Shown: positions 32,320 to 41,175 of the stretch, piece by piece
Layout of the letters: every line of letters begins with the position of its first letter
Numbering within the stretch: the stretch's first letter is position 1
Origin: an uncultured Erysipelotrichaceae bacterium
GTDB lineage: Bacteria > Bacillota_I > Bacilli_A > RF39 > UBA660
Reading direction: 5' to 3'
NCBI GenBank assembly: GCA_902801685.1
Contig: CADCIZ010000004.1
Coordinates: forward strand, 1-47,047
DNA: 47,047 bases
Notes under the pieces: model-generated
What the model was told of the DNA's origin: nothing
What the model saw: the letters and a program-made list of their open reading frames with translations, nothing else
Database searches by the model: none
Program-made: the position numbers and the translations under genes

Positions 32320-33687
32320 ATGGAAGTAAGAGAATTAACTGAAGAGCAATTTGAAGAATTTTTAAAAAATTATAAAAATTCTTCTATGTATCAAAGTGTA
32401 GAATATGCCCTTACTATGAATAATCAAGATTATAAAACATTATATTATGGATTAGAAAGTGAGGGAGAAATAAAGGCCGCAACACTAATCTTAATTGAAA
32501 AGATACATGGTTTTAAATATGCACTAGCTCCAAGAGGATATTTAATAGATTATGAGGACAAAAATCTACTTACCGATTTTACAAAATTATTAAAGAAAAA
32601 ACTAAGTAAAAAACACATTATGGCAATTAAAATCAATCCATTAATTATAAAAAGCAAATTTAATCCTAAGATGAAAGATATAAAAGAAGAAAACGAGTAC
32701 AACGAGATTTTTGAAAACTTAAAAAGTTTAAACTATTATCACCTAGGTTATAATAATTACTTTGAAGGTTTAAAGCCAAGATTTGAATCTATTATAAATA
32801 TAAATAAACCCATTAATGAATTGTATAAAGCAGTATCAAAGAACTTTAAAAATAAAATAAAAAAAGCAAATTTTGAAGGAATTAAGATTTATAAAGGTAG
32901 TAAAGATAATTTAGAATACATCTATAATCAAGCAAAAGAAAAATATAATAGAGACTTATCTTATTATCAAGATGCTTATCACTACTTTGAAAAGAATAAG
33001 AAAATTGATTTATATTATGCCAAAATAGATACAAAAGCATACTTACAAAGTGTCCAAATAAATTATCAAAAGCAAGTTGAGAAATGTAATAAAGCAAATA
33101 GTGAAGTTTTTAAAAATAGAGAAAATCAAAATAATAAAGCAATAAATAAAAAACTTTATGAGGAAAATATTCTAAATACATTAAAAAATGAATTAGTATA
33201 TGCAACAAATCTTCTTAGAGAAAAACCTGAAGGAATAGTTTTAGCTAGCGCATTAATTGTTAAACATCAAAAAACAGCTTATCTATTCATGGACGGATAT
33301 AATACAGAATATAAGAAATTCTCTGCAAAACACTTACTTATTTGGAAACTAATTGAAAAATATTCTTTAGAAAAATTTAGAAGGTTTAACATGGGAGGAA
33401 TTGCTAGTTTCTACTTAAAGTCAAATGAAAATAAATTCAAAGGATTAAACGAATTTAGATTAGGATTTGGCGCGACTGGATATGAATATGCTGGAGACTT
33501 TGAACTAGTTACAAATAAATTCTTCTATTTCTTATATCAAACATTATCACCAATACTTAAGAAATTTAATAAGAAGAAAAAAAAGATAAATAAAAAAGAT
33601 AATAATAACAATAATTCAGAACAAAAAGAAAAGAAACCTAGTTTACTAAGTTTACTATTAAACAGAAAAAAGAATGATGAAGATTAG
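32320..33687 (+). CDS. FemABX-type peptidoglycan bridge aminoacyltransferase
   Basis: This 455-aa enzyme would add amino acids from aminoacyl-tRNA to lipid II to build the peptidoglycan cross-bridge. The ATG at 32320 follows GGTGAT, and MEVRELTEEQFEEF begins the first GNAT-like fold. YQSVEYA, ALAPRGYLIDY and the FKNKIKKA motif are typical. A coiled-coil insertion (about 245-300) corresponds to the two-helix arm. The second fold ends with FNMGGIASFYLK and EFRLGFGA. The last 40 residues are an extremely Lys/Asn-rich tail, not usual for the family, perhaps binding membrane phosphates or tRNA (inference). Confidence 0.92.
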   Translation: MEVRELTEEQFEEFLKNYKNSSMYQSVEYALTMNNQDYKTLYYGLESEGEIKAATLILIEKIHGFKYALAPRGYLIDYEDKNLLTDFTKLLKKKLSKKHIMAIKINPLIIKSKFNPKMKDIKEENEYNEIFENLKSLNYYHLGYNNYFEGLKPRFESIININKPINELYKAVSKNFKNKIKKANFEGIKIYKGSKDNLEYIYNQAKEKYNRDLSYYQDAYHYFEKNKKIDLYYAKIDTKAYLQSVQINYQKQVEKCNKANSEVFKNRENQNNKAINKKLYEENILNTLKNELVYATNLLREKPEGIVLASALIVKHQKTAYLFMDGYNTEYKKFSAKHLLIWKLIEKYSLEKFRRFNMGGIASFYLKSNENKFKGLNEFRLGFGATGYEYAGDFELVTNKFFYFLYQTLSPILKKFNKKKKKINKKDNNNNNSEQKEKKPSLLSLLLNRKKNDED

Positions 33688-33710
33688 CAAAATTGGTTAA
33701 TCTTTTAATT
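33680..33710 (+). terminator. Probable terminator of the FemX-like gene
   Basis: AAGATTA (33680-33686) and TAATCTT (33698-33704) form a 7-bp stem with an 11-nt loop, followed by TTAATTTT. It overlaps the stop region and is weak. Confidence 0.5.
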
Positions 33711-33738
33711 TTGTAATTAATTAAATACATGCTATAAT
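33711..33738 (+). promoter_or_regulatory. Promoter of the radical SAM gene
   Basis: The -35 TTGTAA (33711-33716) and -10 TATAAT (33733-33738) are 16 nt apart. A GGGGG ribosome site follows before the ATG at 33759. Confidence 0.65.
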
Positions 33739-33758
33739 ATATCTCCAAGGGGGATTTT

Positions 33759-34577
33759 ATGAATAAACTATATATTCAAAACTTAGGCTTAATTATTACT
33801 AATAAATGTAATTTAAATTGTAAACATTGTCTTAGAGGAAAATGTTCTAACAAATCAATGAGTGATGATGTAATTGAAGCAACACTATCGCAGATTACTG
33901 CAATTGGAGTTCTTCATTTGGAAGGCGGAGAACCTACTCTAGCTATCCCTACTATTGAAAAAATACTAACATTCATCATCAAAAATAACATATTAGTTGA
34001 TAAAGTATCTACTGTAATTAATGGTACAAGATATGAATCTAAACTAATAGAATTATATGACTATATTCAAGAATATATAAATAAATATAGTAATGAAACT
34101 TCTAAAATAGTAGTATCTTTTGATAAATATCATGTTGAAGAATTAAGAATATTAAAATTACTTAAAGATTATATAGAAAACACAAGTAAATATGCAGAAT
34201 CTGTTTATTATGATGGATATTACGAAATTCATAATAAATTATTTCGTGAAGGTAATGCAATTAATTTAGATAAAAAACTAACCGTACCATTAAGGCCAAT
34301 GAAAACACTCGCTACATACGTAGGTAAAAATAGATCTTTTGATAAAGTTAATGGATTGTGTAATATTGGACCAATAGTTACTATAAATGTTGATGGAAAT
34401 ATTACTGAATCTGATGCATCATTTAAAAACCAAAATACAATTTATAACTATGGTAATGTATTGAACGAATCAATTATTGAGTGTCTTCTAAGAAACAAAA
34501 TAAAAACAGTTAAACCTGATAAGTTTGAAAGAAAAGTAAATAAACAAATTATAAAGTATTTTAGTTATAAACATTAA
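33759..34577 (+). CDS. Radical SAM protein
   Basis: This is a 272-aa radical SAM enzyme. The 4Fe-4S motif CNLNCKHC supplies C17, C21 and C24. The SAM-contact motif LEGGEP follows near residue 57. There is one short C-terminal region with a single conserved-looking Cys (NGLCNIGP) but no classic SPASM cluster of cysteines. GGGGG lies about 6 nt before the ATG. No peptide substrate or partner gene is seen beside it, so the substrate is unknown; a role in peptide or cofactor modification is only a guess. Confidence 0.9.
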   Translation: MNKLYIQNLGLIITNKCNLNCKHCLRGKCSNKSMSDDVIEATLSQITAIGVLHLEGGEPTLAIPTIEKILTFIIKNNILVDKVSTVINGTRYESKLIELYDYIQEYINKYSNETSKIVVSFDKYHVEELRILKLLKDYIENTSKYAESVYYDGYYEIHNKLFREGNAINLDKKLTVPLRPMKTLATYVGKNRSFDKVNGLCNIGPIVTINVDGNITESDASFKNQNTIYNYGNVLNESIIECLLRNKIKTVKPDKFERKVNKQIIKYFSYKH

Positions 34578-34606
34578 AAATACAGAAACATATTCTGTAT
34601 TTTTTA
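34576..34606 (+). terminator. Bidirectional terminator
   Basis: AAATACAGAA pairs with TTCTGTATTT (10-bp stem, 5-nt loop), with T runs on both strands. It serves the radical SAM gene (+) and the convergent gene ending at 34607 (-). Confidence 0.85.
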
Positions 34607-35365
34607 TTATTTTATATCTAATTTCTTAACCTTGACAATTTGTTTGTCATCCTCAAAAAAATGTATCTTATGTCCTAAGTGATGAGATAAAAAATCTCTT
34701 GACGTTCCTACTATATTATATTTATCATAATCATTATCGCAATTATTAACTAGAGCATTAATTCCATCAATAGCCTTTATTCTATTATTATAAACCTCAT
34801 TATCCTTAGAATGGCAACTATCATCTAATAGTATATGCGATATTTTAGGATGATTCATGTGATATGACCGTCCCAAGCGGTATTTATTTTCTGTATCCTT
34901 AAATACTTTATAAAAACCGGAGTAACTATCTGTACCAATAATTACAACATTATCAAGACCTAAATATCTAAGATCATCATAATAGTCTGATAATGTATAA
35001 TTAACTTTATATGCATTATCTACTTTATAATCAGAAGAATACTCAAAAGAATTGTATGATGATAATATCCTTGTACCATTATAATTACAATAACCATTAC
35101 CAAACACTATATTTTCATTATCATTTAATATATGTAATAATCTTTCATAAGCATATAAAAAACGATAATCTCTTATAGTAGATACCGATACCACTACCTC
35201 ATCAGCTTCTTTTTCTTTGCGATAATTCTCTAAGGCATCATAAAAATCTAAAATAAACTTTTGAGTCCCCGGCAGAATTTCAATAAAATCAGAACACTGA
35301 TATTTAATCAATTTATCAATTAAATTATCTGCATCAAATATTATATATTCTATTTTTTTACTCAT
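34607..35365 (-). CDS. Hypothetical protein, possibly HAD-like, 252 aa
   Basis: The ATG at 35365 follows GGGAGTGAT and gives MSKKIEYIIFDADNL. The FDAD sequence resembles the HAD nucleophile motif I (DxD), with VVVSVSTIRDYR as a possible motif II and LLDDSCHS as a possible acidic motif. The order fits a HAD phosphatase, but the spacing is unusual and the identity is not secure. The protein is soluble and rich in tyrosine and aspartate. It stands alone between tuf and the radical SAM gene. Confidence 0.7.
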   Translation of the reverse strand: MSKKIEYIIFDADNLIDKLIKYQCSDFIEILPGTQKFILDFYDALENYRKEKEADEVVVSVSTIRDYRFLYAYERLLHILNDNENIVFGNGYCNYNGTRILSSYNSFEYSSDYKVDNAYKVNYTLSDYYDDLRYLGLDNVVIIGTDSYSGFYKVFKDTENKYRLGRSYHMNHPKISHILLDDSCHSKDNEVYNNRIKAIDGINALVNNCDNDYDKYNIVGTSRDFLSHHLGHKIHFFEDDKQIVKVKKLDIK

Positions 35366-35402
35366 TGTATCACTCCCTGTATTTACATTATAAACTATAT
35401 AT

Positions 35403-35430
35403 AATAAAAACACAAGGCATAAAACCTTGT
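35403..35430 (-). terminator. tuf terminator (end of str operon)
   Basis: On the minus strand ACAAGG-TTTTATG-CCTTGT is followed by GTTTTTATT. It lies just after the tuf stop at 35440. Confidence 0.8.
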
Positions 35431-35439
35431 ATTCATTAA

Positions 35440-36624
35440 TTATTCAATAATTTCTGAAATGTTACCAGAACCAACTGTTCTACCGCCTTCACGAATAGAG
35501 AACTTAGTTCCATTTTCAATAGCAATTGGAGCAATTAATTCAACAGTCATTTCAACATTATCTCCAGGCATAACCATTTCTACACCATCTGGTAAAGTAA
35601 TAGTTCCTGTAACGTCTGTAGTTCTGAAATAGAATTGTGGACGATAGTTTGAGAAGAATGGAGTATGTCTTCCACCTTCTTCTTTACTAAGTACATAAAC
35701 TTGAGCTTTGAACTTAGTATGTGGAGTAACTGTACCTGGTTTAGCAAGTACTTGACCACGTTCTACTTCTTCACGAGCAATACCACGTAATAATACACCA
35801 GCATTATCTCCTGATTCAGCATAGTCTAATTGTTTACGGAACATTTCAATTCCTGTAACAACTGTCTTCTTAGTTGGTTTAAGTCCAACGATTTCAACTT
35901 CGTCATTAAGTTTTAGTTGACCTCTTTCAACACGTCCAGTAACAACTGTACCACGTCCAGTGATAGTGAATACATCCTCAATTGGCATTAAGAATGGTTT
36001 TTCAGTATCTCTAGCTGGAGTTTCAATCCAAGAGTCAACTGCATCCATTAATTCCATAATCTTTCCAGTCCAAGCAGGATCTCCTTCAAGAGCCTTAAGT
36101 GCAGAACCACGAATGATTGGAGTATTATCTCCATCGTATCCATATTCAGTTAATAATTCTCTAACTTCCATTTCAACTAAATCTAATAACTCTTCATCAT
36201 CAACCATATCACATTTATTTAAGAATACTACCATACGAGGTACTCCTACTTGACGTGATAATAAGATGTGCTCACGAGTTTGAGCCATAGGTCCATCAGT
36301 AGCTGCAATAACTAAGATTGCACCATCCATTTGAGCTGCACCAGTAATCATGTTTTTTACATAGTCAGCATGTCCAGGACAGTCAACGTGTGCATAGTGT
36401 CTCTTATCAGTACTATACTCGATATGAGCAGTATTGATAGTAATACCACGTTCCCTTTCTTCTGGAGCCTTATCGATATTATCGAAATCAACTTTAACGT
36501 TACCATTATGTCCAGCAAGTACTGTAGAAATAGCAGCTGTTAAAGTAGTTTTACCATGGTCAACGTGTCCAATTGTACCAATGTTAACATGTTCTTTTGA
36601 ACGATCAAATTTTTCTTTTGCCAT
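35440..36624 (-). CDS. tuf: Elongation factor Tu
   Basis: This is the GTPase that delivers aminoacyl-tRNA to the ribosome, 394 aa. GTP motifs are intact: GHVDHGKT (19-26), DCPGHADY and NKCD. Domains 2 and 3 are complete, ending [18 protein letters not shown] lies about 6 nt before the ATG. Although it follows fusA, it has its own TTGCTA-17-TAAAAT promoter in the 122-nt gap, which also contains a strong hairpin. It should therefore be made in excess over the rest of the operon. Confidence 0.98.
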   Translation of the reverse strand: MAKEKFDRSKEHVNIGTIGHVDHGKTTLTAAISTVLAGHNGNVKVDFDNIDKAPEERERGITINTAHIEYSTDKRHYAHVDCPGHADYVKNMITGAAQMDGAILVIAATDGPMAQTREHILLSRQVGVPRMVVFLNKCDMVDDEELLDLVEMEVRELLTEYGYDGDNTPIIRGSALKALEGDPAWTGKIMELMDAVDSWIETPARDTEKPFLMPIEDVFTITGRGTVVTGRVERGQLKLNDEVEIVGLKPTKKTVVTGIEMFRKQLDYAESGDNAGVLLRGIAREEVERGQVLAKPGTVTPHTKFKAQVYVLSKEEGGRHTPFFSNYRPQFYFRTTDVTGTITLPDGVEMVMPGDNVEMTVELIAPIAIENGTKFSIREGGRTVGSGNISEIIE

Positions 36625-36656
36625 TTAAATTTCTCCTCTCTTTTTCTACATATCTA

Positions 36657-36685
36657 ATTTTATATCATTTAATTAAAAATAGCAA
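36657..36685 (-). promoter_or_regulatory. Internal promoter of tuf
   Basis: The -35 TTGCTA (36680-36685) and -10 TAAAAT (36657-36662) have a 17-nt spacer. It lies between fusA and tuf. Confidence 0.65.
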
Positions 36686-36710
36686 TACTTTTTTTTATTT
36701 TTCTAACGAT

Positions 36711-36743
36711 TTAGGGAAGTATACATAAATATACTAACCCTAA
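36711..36743 (-). promoter_or_regulatory. Strong hairpin between fusA and tuf
   Basis: On the minus strand TTAGGG pairs with CCCTAA and, inside, AGTATA pairs with TATACT. The following bases are A-rich, not T-rich, so it is a poor intrinsic terminator. It could be an RNA-processing or stability element. Confidence 0.5.
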
Positions 36744-36746
36744 TCA

Positions 36747-38816
36747 TTAGTTTCCACTTTTCTTAATAATTTCATCAGCAATGTTCTTAGGAACTTCTTC
36801 AAAATGATCTGGAGTCATAGTAAATTGTCCACGACCTTGAGTATTACTTCTTAAAGAAGTTGCATAACCAAACATTTCTGATAGTGGTACCATTGCATCA
36901 ATTGCAAGAGCATTACCACGAGATTCTTGACCCATAGGACGTCCACGACGAGATGTAATATCTCCCATAACGTTTCCTAAGTATTCATCAGGTACAACAA
37001 CTTGTACTTTCATAATTGGTTCAAGTAAAATTGGTTTACATTTATTCTTTGCTTCTTTTAAAGCAAGTGATGCAGCAACCTTAAATGCCATTTCGCTTGA
37101 GTCTACATCGTGGTAGCTTCCATCAAATAATGTAGCCTTAACATCAACCATTGGGAATCCTGCAAGAACTCCTGTTTTCATAGCATCTTGTAAACCTTTA
37201 TCTGTTACTGGAATGTATTCACGAGGAACTACTCCACCAACAATTGCATCAACAAACTCATATCCTTTTTCAGGATTTGGTTCAAATTTAATCCATACAT
37301 GACCATATTGTCCACGACCACCAGATTGTTTAATATACTTACCTTCACATTCACCAGCTTGAGTAATTGTTTCACGGTAAGATACTTGTGGTTGACCAAT
37401 ATTAGCTTCAACACCAAATTCTCTTTTCATTCTATCAACGATGATATCTAGGTGTAACTCACCCATACCAGCGATAATAGTTTGACCAGTTTCATGATTA
37501 GTTGATGCTCTAAATGTAGGATCTTCTTCAGATAACTTTTGTAAAGCTGTAGCCATTTTATCTTGATCTGCTTTTGATTTAGGTTCAACAGCAAGTTCGA
37601 TAACTGGCTCAGGGAATTCCATAGATTCCAAAATACATGCTTTCTTCTCTTCACATAAAGTATCTCCTGTAGTAGTGTTTTTAAGCCCTACTGCAGCAGC
37701 TATATCTCCTGTATATACATCAGTAATCTCACTACGATTATTAGCATGCATCTGCAAAATACGTCCAATTCTTTCTTTTGAATTCTTAGTTGCATTTAAA
37801 ACATAAGAACCACTAGATAAATGTCCTGAATAAACTCTAAAGAATGTAAGTCTTCCAACAAATGGATCTGTCATTACCTTGAAAGCAAGGGCAGAGAATG
37901 GTTCAGAATCACTTGGATGTCTTACAATTTCATTTCCATCTAAATCAGTACCTTTAATAGACTCAACATCTACTGGACTTGGCATGTAGTCAACAATTGC
38001 ATCAAGTAATAATTTTGTACCTTTATTACCTAGTGCAGTACCACACATTACAGGGAAGAATTTAACTTCAAGTACACCCTTACGGATTGCACTCTTAATT
38101 TCATCTACACTAAGTTCTTCACCTTCTAAATATTTTTCCATTAAAGCATCATCAAATTCAACAACTGCTTCAATTAGTTCATTTCTCTTAGTATCAACTA
38201 TATCTTTTAAATCAGCAGGAATTTCAATTTCAGTTGGTTCTTCTATCTGCTGTCCATCATAATGGTAAGCTTTCATAGTTACTAAATCAACTATTCCATC
38301 AAATTCACTTTCTGCTCCAATTGGCCATTCAATAGGTGCATAATTAACTCCTAATCTTTCACCAATTGATTTTAAAGACATTTCGAAACTTGCACCAAGT
38401 TTATCCATCTTATTACAGAAAATCATTCTTGGTACTTTAAATTCATCTGCTTGTCTCCAAACAGTCTCAGTTTGTGGTTCAACACCAGCATTCGAGTCAA
38501 GAAGTGCAACCGCACCATCAAGTACACGAAGAGATCTTGATACCTCAACAGTAAAATCAACGTGTCCTGGAGTATCAATAATATTTAATCTATGATCTTT
38601 CCAGTATGCAGTTGTTGCTGCTGAAGTAATAGTTATACCACGTTCTTGTTCTTGTTCCATCCAGTCCATTTGAGATTCACCATCATGTGTCTCACCTATT
38701 TTATGAATTTTACCTGTATGGAATAAGATACGTTCTGTCATAGTAGTTTTACCCGCATCAATATGGGCCATAATACCAATATTACGAGTATTCTCTAAAC
38801 TATATTCACGAGCCAT
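36747..38816 (-). CDS. fusA: Elongation factor G
   Basis: This is the ribosomal translocase GTPase, 689 aa. The P-loop [16 protein letters not shown] (17-32), DTPGHVDF, and NKMDKLG motifs are intact, and all five domains are present. GGAA precedes the ATG at 38816. The gene lies 14 nt after rpsG in the str operon. Confidence 0.98.
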   Translation of the reverse strand: MAREYSLENTRNIGIMAHIDAGKTTMTERILFHTGKIHKIGETHDGESQMDWMEQEQERGITITSAATTAYWKDHRLNIIDTPGHVDFTVEVSRSLRVLDGAVALLDSNAGVEPQTETVWRQADEFKVPRMIFCNKMDKLGASFEMSLKSIGERLGVNYAPIEWPIGAESEFDGIVDLVTMKAYHYDGQQIEEPTEIEIPADLKDIVDTKRNELIEAVVEFDDALMEKYLEGEELSVDEIKSAIRKGVLEVKFFPVMCGTALGNKGTKLLLDAIVDYMPSPVDVESIKGTDLDGNEIVRHPSDSEPFSALAFKVMTDPFVGRLTFFRVYSGHLSSGSYVLNATKNSKERIGRILQMHANNRSEITDVYTGDIAAAVGLKNTTTGDTLCEEKKACILESMEFPEPVIELAVEPKSKADQDKMATALQKLSEEDPTFRASTNHETGQTIIAGMGELHLDIIVDRMKREFGVEANIGQPQVSYRETITQAGECEGKYIKQSGGRGQYGHVWIKFEPNPEKGYEFVDAIVGGVVPREYIPVTDKGLQDAMKTGVLAGFPMVDVKATLFDGSYHDVDSSEMAFKVAASLALKEAKNKCKPILLEPIMKVQVVVPDEYLGNVMGDITSRRGRPMGQESRGNALAIDAMVPLSEMFGYATSLRSNTQGRGQFTMTPDHFEEVPKNIADEIIKKSGN

Positions 38817-38830
38817 ATATTAATTCCTTT

Positions 38831-39298
38831 CTACCATCTATAGTGAGCAAATGCCTTATTAGCCTCTGCCATCTTATGAGTATCCTCACGTTTCTTAACA
38901 GCTGCACCAGCATTATTAGATGCATCTATTAATTCATTAGCAAGATTCTCAGCCATAGAGTGTCCGCCACGAGTTCTTGCTGCATTAATTAACCAACGAA
39001 GTCCTAATTCTTGACGACGAGTAGGTTTAACTTCAATAGGTACTTGATAGTTAGCACCACCTACACGACGAGACTTAACTTCTAAAGCAGGTTTAATATT
39101 TTCCATTGCTTTATTAAATATATCCATAGGATCCTGATTAGTTTCTTCTTTAATTCTATCAAAAGCATCATATACTATTTTTTCTGCAATACCTTTTTTA
39201 CCATCTAACATAATACCATTAATTAATTTAGTGATAACTTTAGAATGATATATAGGATCTGCTAGTACATCTCTTTTAACAGCACGTCTTTTACGCAT
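38831..39298 (-). CDS. rpsG: Ribosomal protein S7
   Basis: This is the small-subunit assembly protein that binds the 3' domain of 16S rRNA. Its 155 aa are typical. [11 protein letters not shown] at the start and [11 protein letters not shown] and [12 protein letters not shown] further on are conserved. AAGGAGA precedes the ATG. It sits between rpsL (32-nt gap) and fusA. Confidence 0.98.
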   Translation of the reverse strand: MRKRRAVKRDVLADPIYHSKVITKLINGIMLDGKKGIAEKIVYDAFDRIKEETNQDPMDIFNKAMENIKPALEVKSRRVGGANYQVPIEVKPTRRQELGLRWLINAARTRGGHSMAENLANELIDASNNAGAAVKKREDTHKMAEANKAFAHYRW

Positions 39299-39330
39299 AT
39301 TATTCTCCTTTCTTTATATTTTTTTAATTA

Positions 39331-39747
39331 TTATTTAGTTTTTGGTTTCTTTGTACCATATTTACTACGTCCTTGACGACGAGCCTCAACTCCAGCAGTA
39401 TCAAGTGTACCACGAATAATGTGATATCTAACACCGATTAAGTCTTTAACACGTCCGCCACGAATCATAACAACACTGTGTTCTTGTAAATTATGTCCTT
39501 CACCAGGAATATATGCTGTAACTTCCATATTATTAGAAAGTCTAACACGAGCATATTTTCTCAAAGCTGAGTTTGGCTTTTTAGGAGTCATAGTTCCTAC
39601 ACGAGTACATACACCACGCTTTTGTGGAGCATCCATTTTAGTTTGAACTTTATCCTTACTATTATAACCAATATTTAAAACTGGTGACTTTTTCTTCTTA
39701 GTCTTCTTAGTTCTGTTTTTTCTTACTAATTGATTAATTGTTGGCAT
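39331..39747 (-). CDS. rpsL: Ribosomal protein S12
   Basis: This is the decoding-centre protein of the small subunit, 138 aa, first gene of the str operon. The ATG at 39747 has AAAGGAGG about 5 nt upstream and gives [12 protein letters not shown]; the longer frame begins in that ribosome site. The [10 protein letters not shown] loop is intact, including the lysine where streptomycin resistance arises. In the second conserved loop the sequence is [13 protein letters not shown], with isoleucine at residue 104 where nearly all bacteria have proline (VKDLPGVRYH). The codon is ATC. Confidence 0.98.
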   Translation of the reverse strand: MPTINQLVRKNRTKKTKKKKSPVLNIGYNSKDKVQTKMDAPQKRGVCTRVGTMTPKKPNSALRKYARVRLSNNMEVTAYIPGEGHNLQEHSVVMIRGGRVKDLIGVRYHIIRGTLDTAGVEARRQGRSKYGTKKPKTK

Positions 39748-39797
39748 GTTTTCCTCCTTTCCACACATCCACGCGTTTCACGTTTTATCTAATTAAA

Positions 39798-39815
39798 GAT
39801 TTGCTCACGCAAACC
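39798..39815 (-). promoter_or_regulatory. Leader hairpin of the str operon
   Basis: GGTTTGC-GTGA-GCAAATC forms a 7-bp stem (one G-U) closed by a GNRA-type tetraloop in the rpsL leader. It may stabilise the mRNA or act in control. Confidence 0.5.
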
Positions 39816-39832
39816 AAAATTAAATCCTAATT

Positions 39833-39861
39833 AATATATCAAAAACACCTATGTTTGTCAA
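39833..39861 (-). promoter_or_regulatory. Promoter of the str operon
   Basis: The -35 TTGACA (39856-39861) and -10 TATATT (39833-39838) have a 17-nt spacer. The rpsL leader is about 80 nt long. Confidence 0.8.
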
Positions 39862-39865
39862 TAAT

Positions 39866-39888
39866 AAATTCCGAATTATTCGGAATTT
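39866..39888 (-). terminator. Hairpin upstream of the str promoter
   Basis: AAATTCCGAA pairs with TTCGGAATTT around a 3-nt loop, a perfect 10-bp stem ending 4 nt before the str -35. It probably ends transcription from the gene that stops at 39948, though the T tract is poor. An operator role is possible. Confidence 0.5.
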
Positions 39889-39947
39889 TTGCGGTTTAGC
39901 CGAATTATTATACAATTTATTCACAATTTTCTACATTTTAAGCATAA

Positions 39948-40778
39948 TTATTTTTTATAAACAATTACTTTATCACATTTATCGACATCAATTACATCTT
40001 CAAATACTATATTAAGAACATTACTAATATTACCATTTACAGAACTATGTACTGCAACCATTGCATCATTATCTAAATGATTATCTAAATCTCTTTTGAT
40101 AAACAATGGATATTTTATTTTTTCTTCAAAATTCATCCAATCAAATATATTAGATAAAAATACTGCATCAAATTTAGTATCATTTGGTATTTTAGATAAT
40201 ATATCAAAGACATCAGAACAATAATATTTAATATCAATATTCTTAAGATTATTTTTTGTTAAATAGTAATTATCTTTATGTAAAAAACCATCAATGCTTC
40301 TATTTTTATTTAAACTATCAACCATAATTAAATTATCAGTAATTTGGGATTCTAACCTGACATTACTATATATTGCATCCCAAAATATTCTTGTGTCATT
40401 ATCAAGATATTCTCTAATCTTTTTATAATACTTAAGTTTAAAATATCCAAGATTATTACTATTATAATAATAATTTATAAATTCATTCCATTCTAAAACA
40501 TCCATAGACTTAATCTTTAATTTTCCCATATGTAAAGAAAGTGGATTATAATCAAATGTATAAATACTTTTTGCACCAAAACATGCAGATTGCAGCACAA
40601 AATCTCCACTACCTAATACAGTAAAAACATTACCATCTTTAATTGGAAAATATTTAAAATATAAAGCCAATTTTTCGTTAGTCATCCCATAAATCATATC
40701 ACAATGATTTTTTCCTCTTGCTGAATAATTGCCTTTTAAAAATTGCAGTGCAACTTCTATATCCTTTTCTAAATCCAT
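39948..40778 (-). CDS. DUF3419-like SAM-dependent protein, 276 aa
   Basis: VFTVLGSGDFVLQSACFGAKS, followed by TFDYNPLS, looks like the SAM-binding start of the DUF3419 family, which includes BtaA-type aminocarboxypropyl transferases. A later acidic motif, KFDAVFLSNIFDW, fits the same fold. The true substrate is unknown. There are no membrane segments. The gene is last in a minus-strand operon (LRR, ABC-F, small repeat protein, this gene) and begins 31 nt after its neighbour. No strong ribosome site is visible before the ATG at 40778. Confidence 0.7.
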   Translation of the reverse strand: MDLEKDIEVALQFLKGNYSARGKNHCDMIYGMTNEKLALYFKYFPIKDGNVFTVLGSGDFVLQSACFGAKSIYTFDYNPLSLHMGKLKIKSMDVLEWNEFINYYYNSNNLGYFKLKYYKKIREYLDNDTRIFWDAIYSNVRLESQITDNLIMVDSLNKNRSIDGFLHKDNYYLTKNNLKNIDIKYYCSDVFDILSKIPNDTKFDAVFLSNIFDWMNFEEKIKYPLFIKRDLDNHLDNDAMVAVHSSVNGNISNVLNIVFEDVIDVDKCDKVIVYKK

Positions 40779-40809
40779 AACCCACCTATCATTAATAAAT
40801 CATTCTTTA

Positions 40810-41172
40810 TTATTTTACCTTTACCTTTGGTAAATCATCAGAAATACTACTACCTATTTCGTAATCATCAAAATCTTCATCCCAACCTAAATCATTTTCA
40901 AATTCTCTTTCTTCAATTTCTCTTAAAGCCTCATCAATTATATGCCCTCTTTCAGCAAGCATTTTAAACATATACTCTCTAGTATATTGTTCTCCTACTT
41001 TTTGTAGCGCTATTATTTGTTCATAAGACATTCCAGTCTTATTTTCGCTTTCAAGAAGATATGCATCTCTATTTTTCATTACATTTTTTCTTTCTTCACT
41101 CATCTGAAACATCTCTTCTCTTGAATAATTTATTGCCATTTGATGTAATTCTACTATCTTTTTTGCATCCAT
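40810..41172 (-). CDS. Small duplicated-motif protein, 120 aa
   Basis: No family is recognised. Two related segments are visible: YSREEMFQMSEERKNVM (about 16-32) and YTREYMFKMLAERGHII (about 63-79), each inside a helical unit, so the protein arose by internal duplication. The C-terminus is very acidic. The ATG at 41172 is 3 nt after the ABC-F stop, with its GGAGGAG ribosome site inside the ABC-F end, so translation of the two is coupled. Confidence 0.75.
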   Translation of the reverse strand: MDAKKIVELHQMAINYSREEMFQMSEERKNVMKNRDAYLLESENKTGMSYEQIIALQKVGEQYTREYMFKMLAERGHIIDEALREIEEREFENDLGWDEDFDDYEIGSSISDDLPKVKVK

Positions 41173-41175
41173 AAC

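Noticed and set aside
36331-36628. Plus-strand frames opposite tuf
   Set aside because: They are antisense shadows of a highly conserved gene with no ribosome sites.
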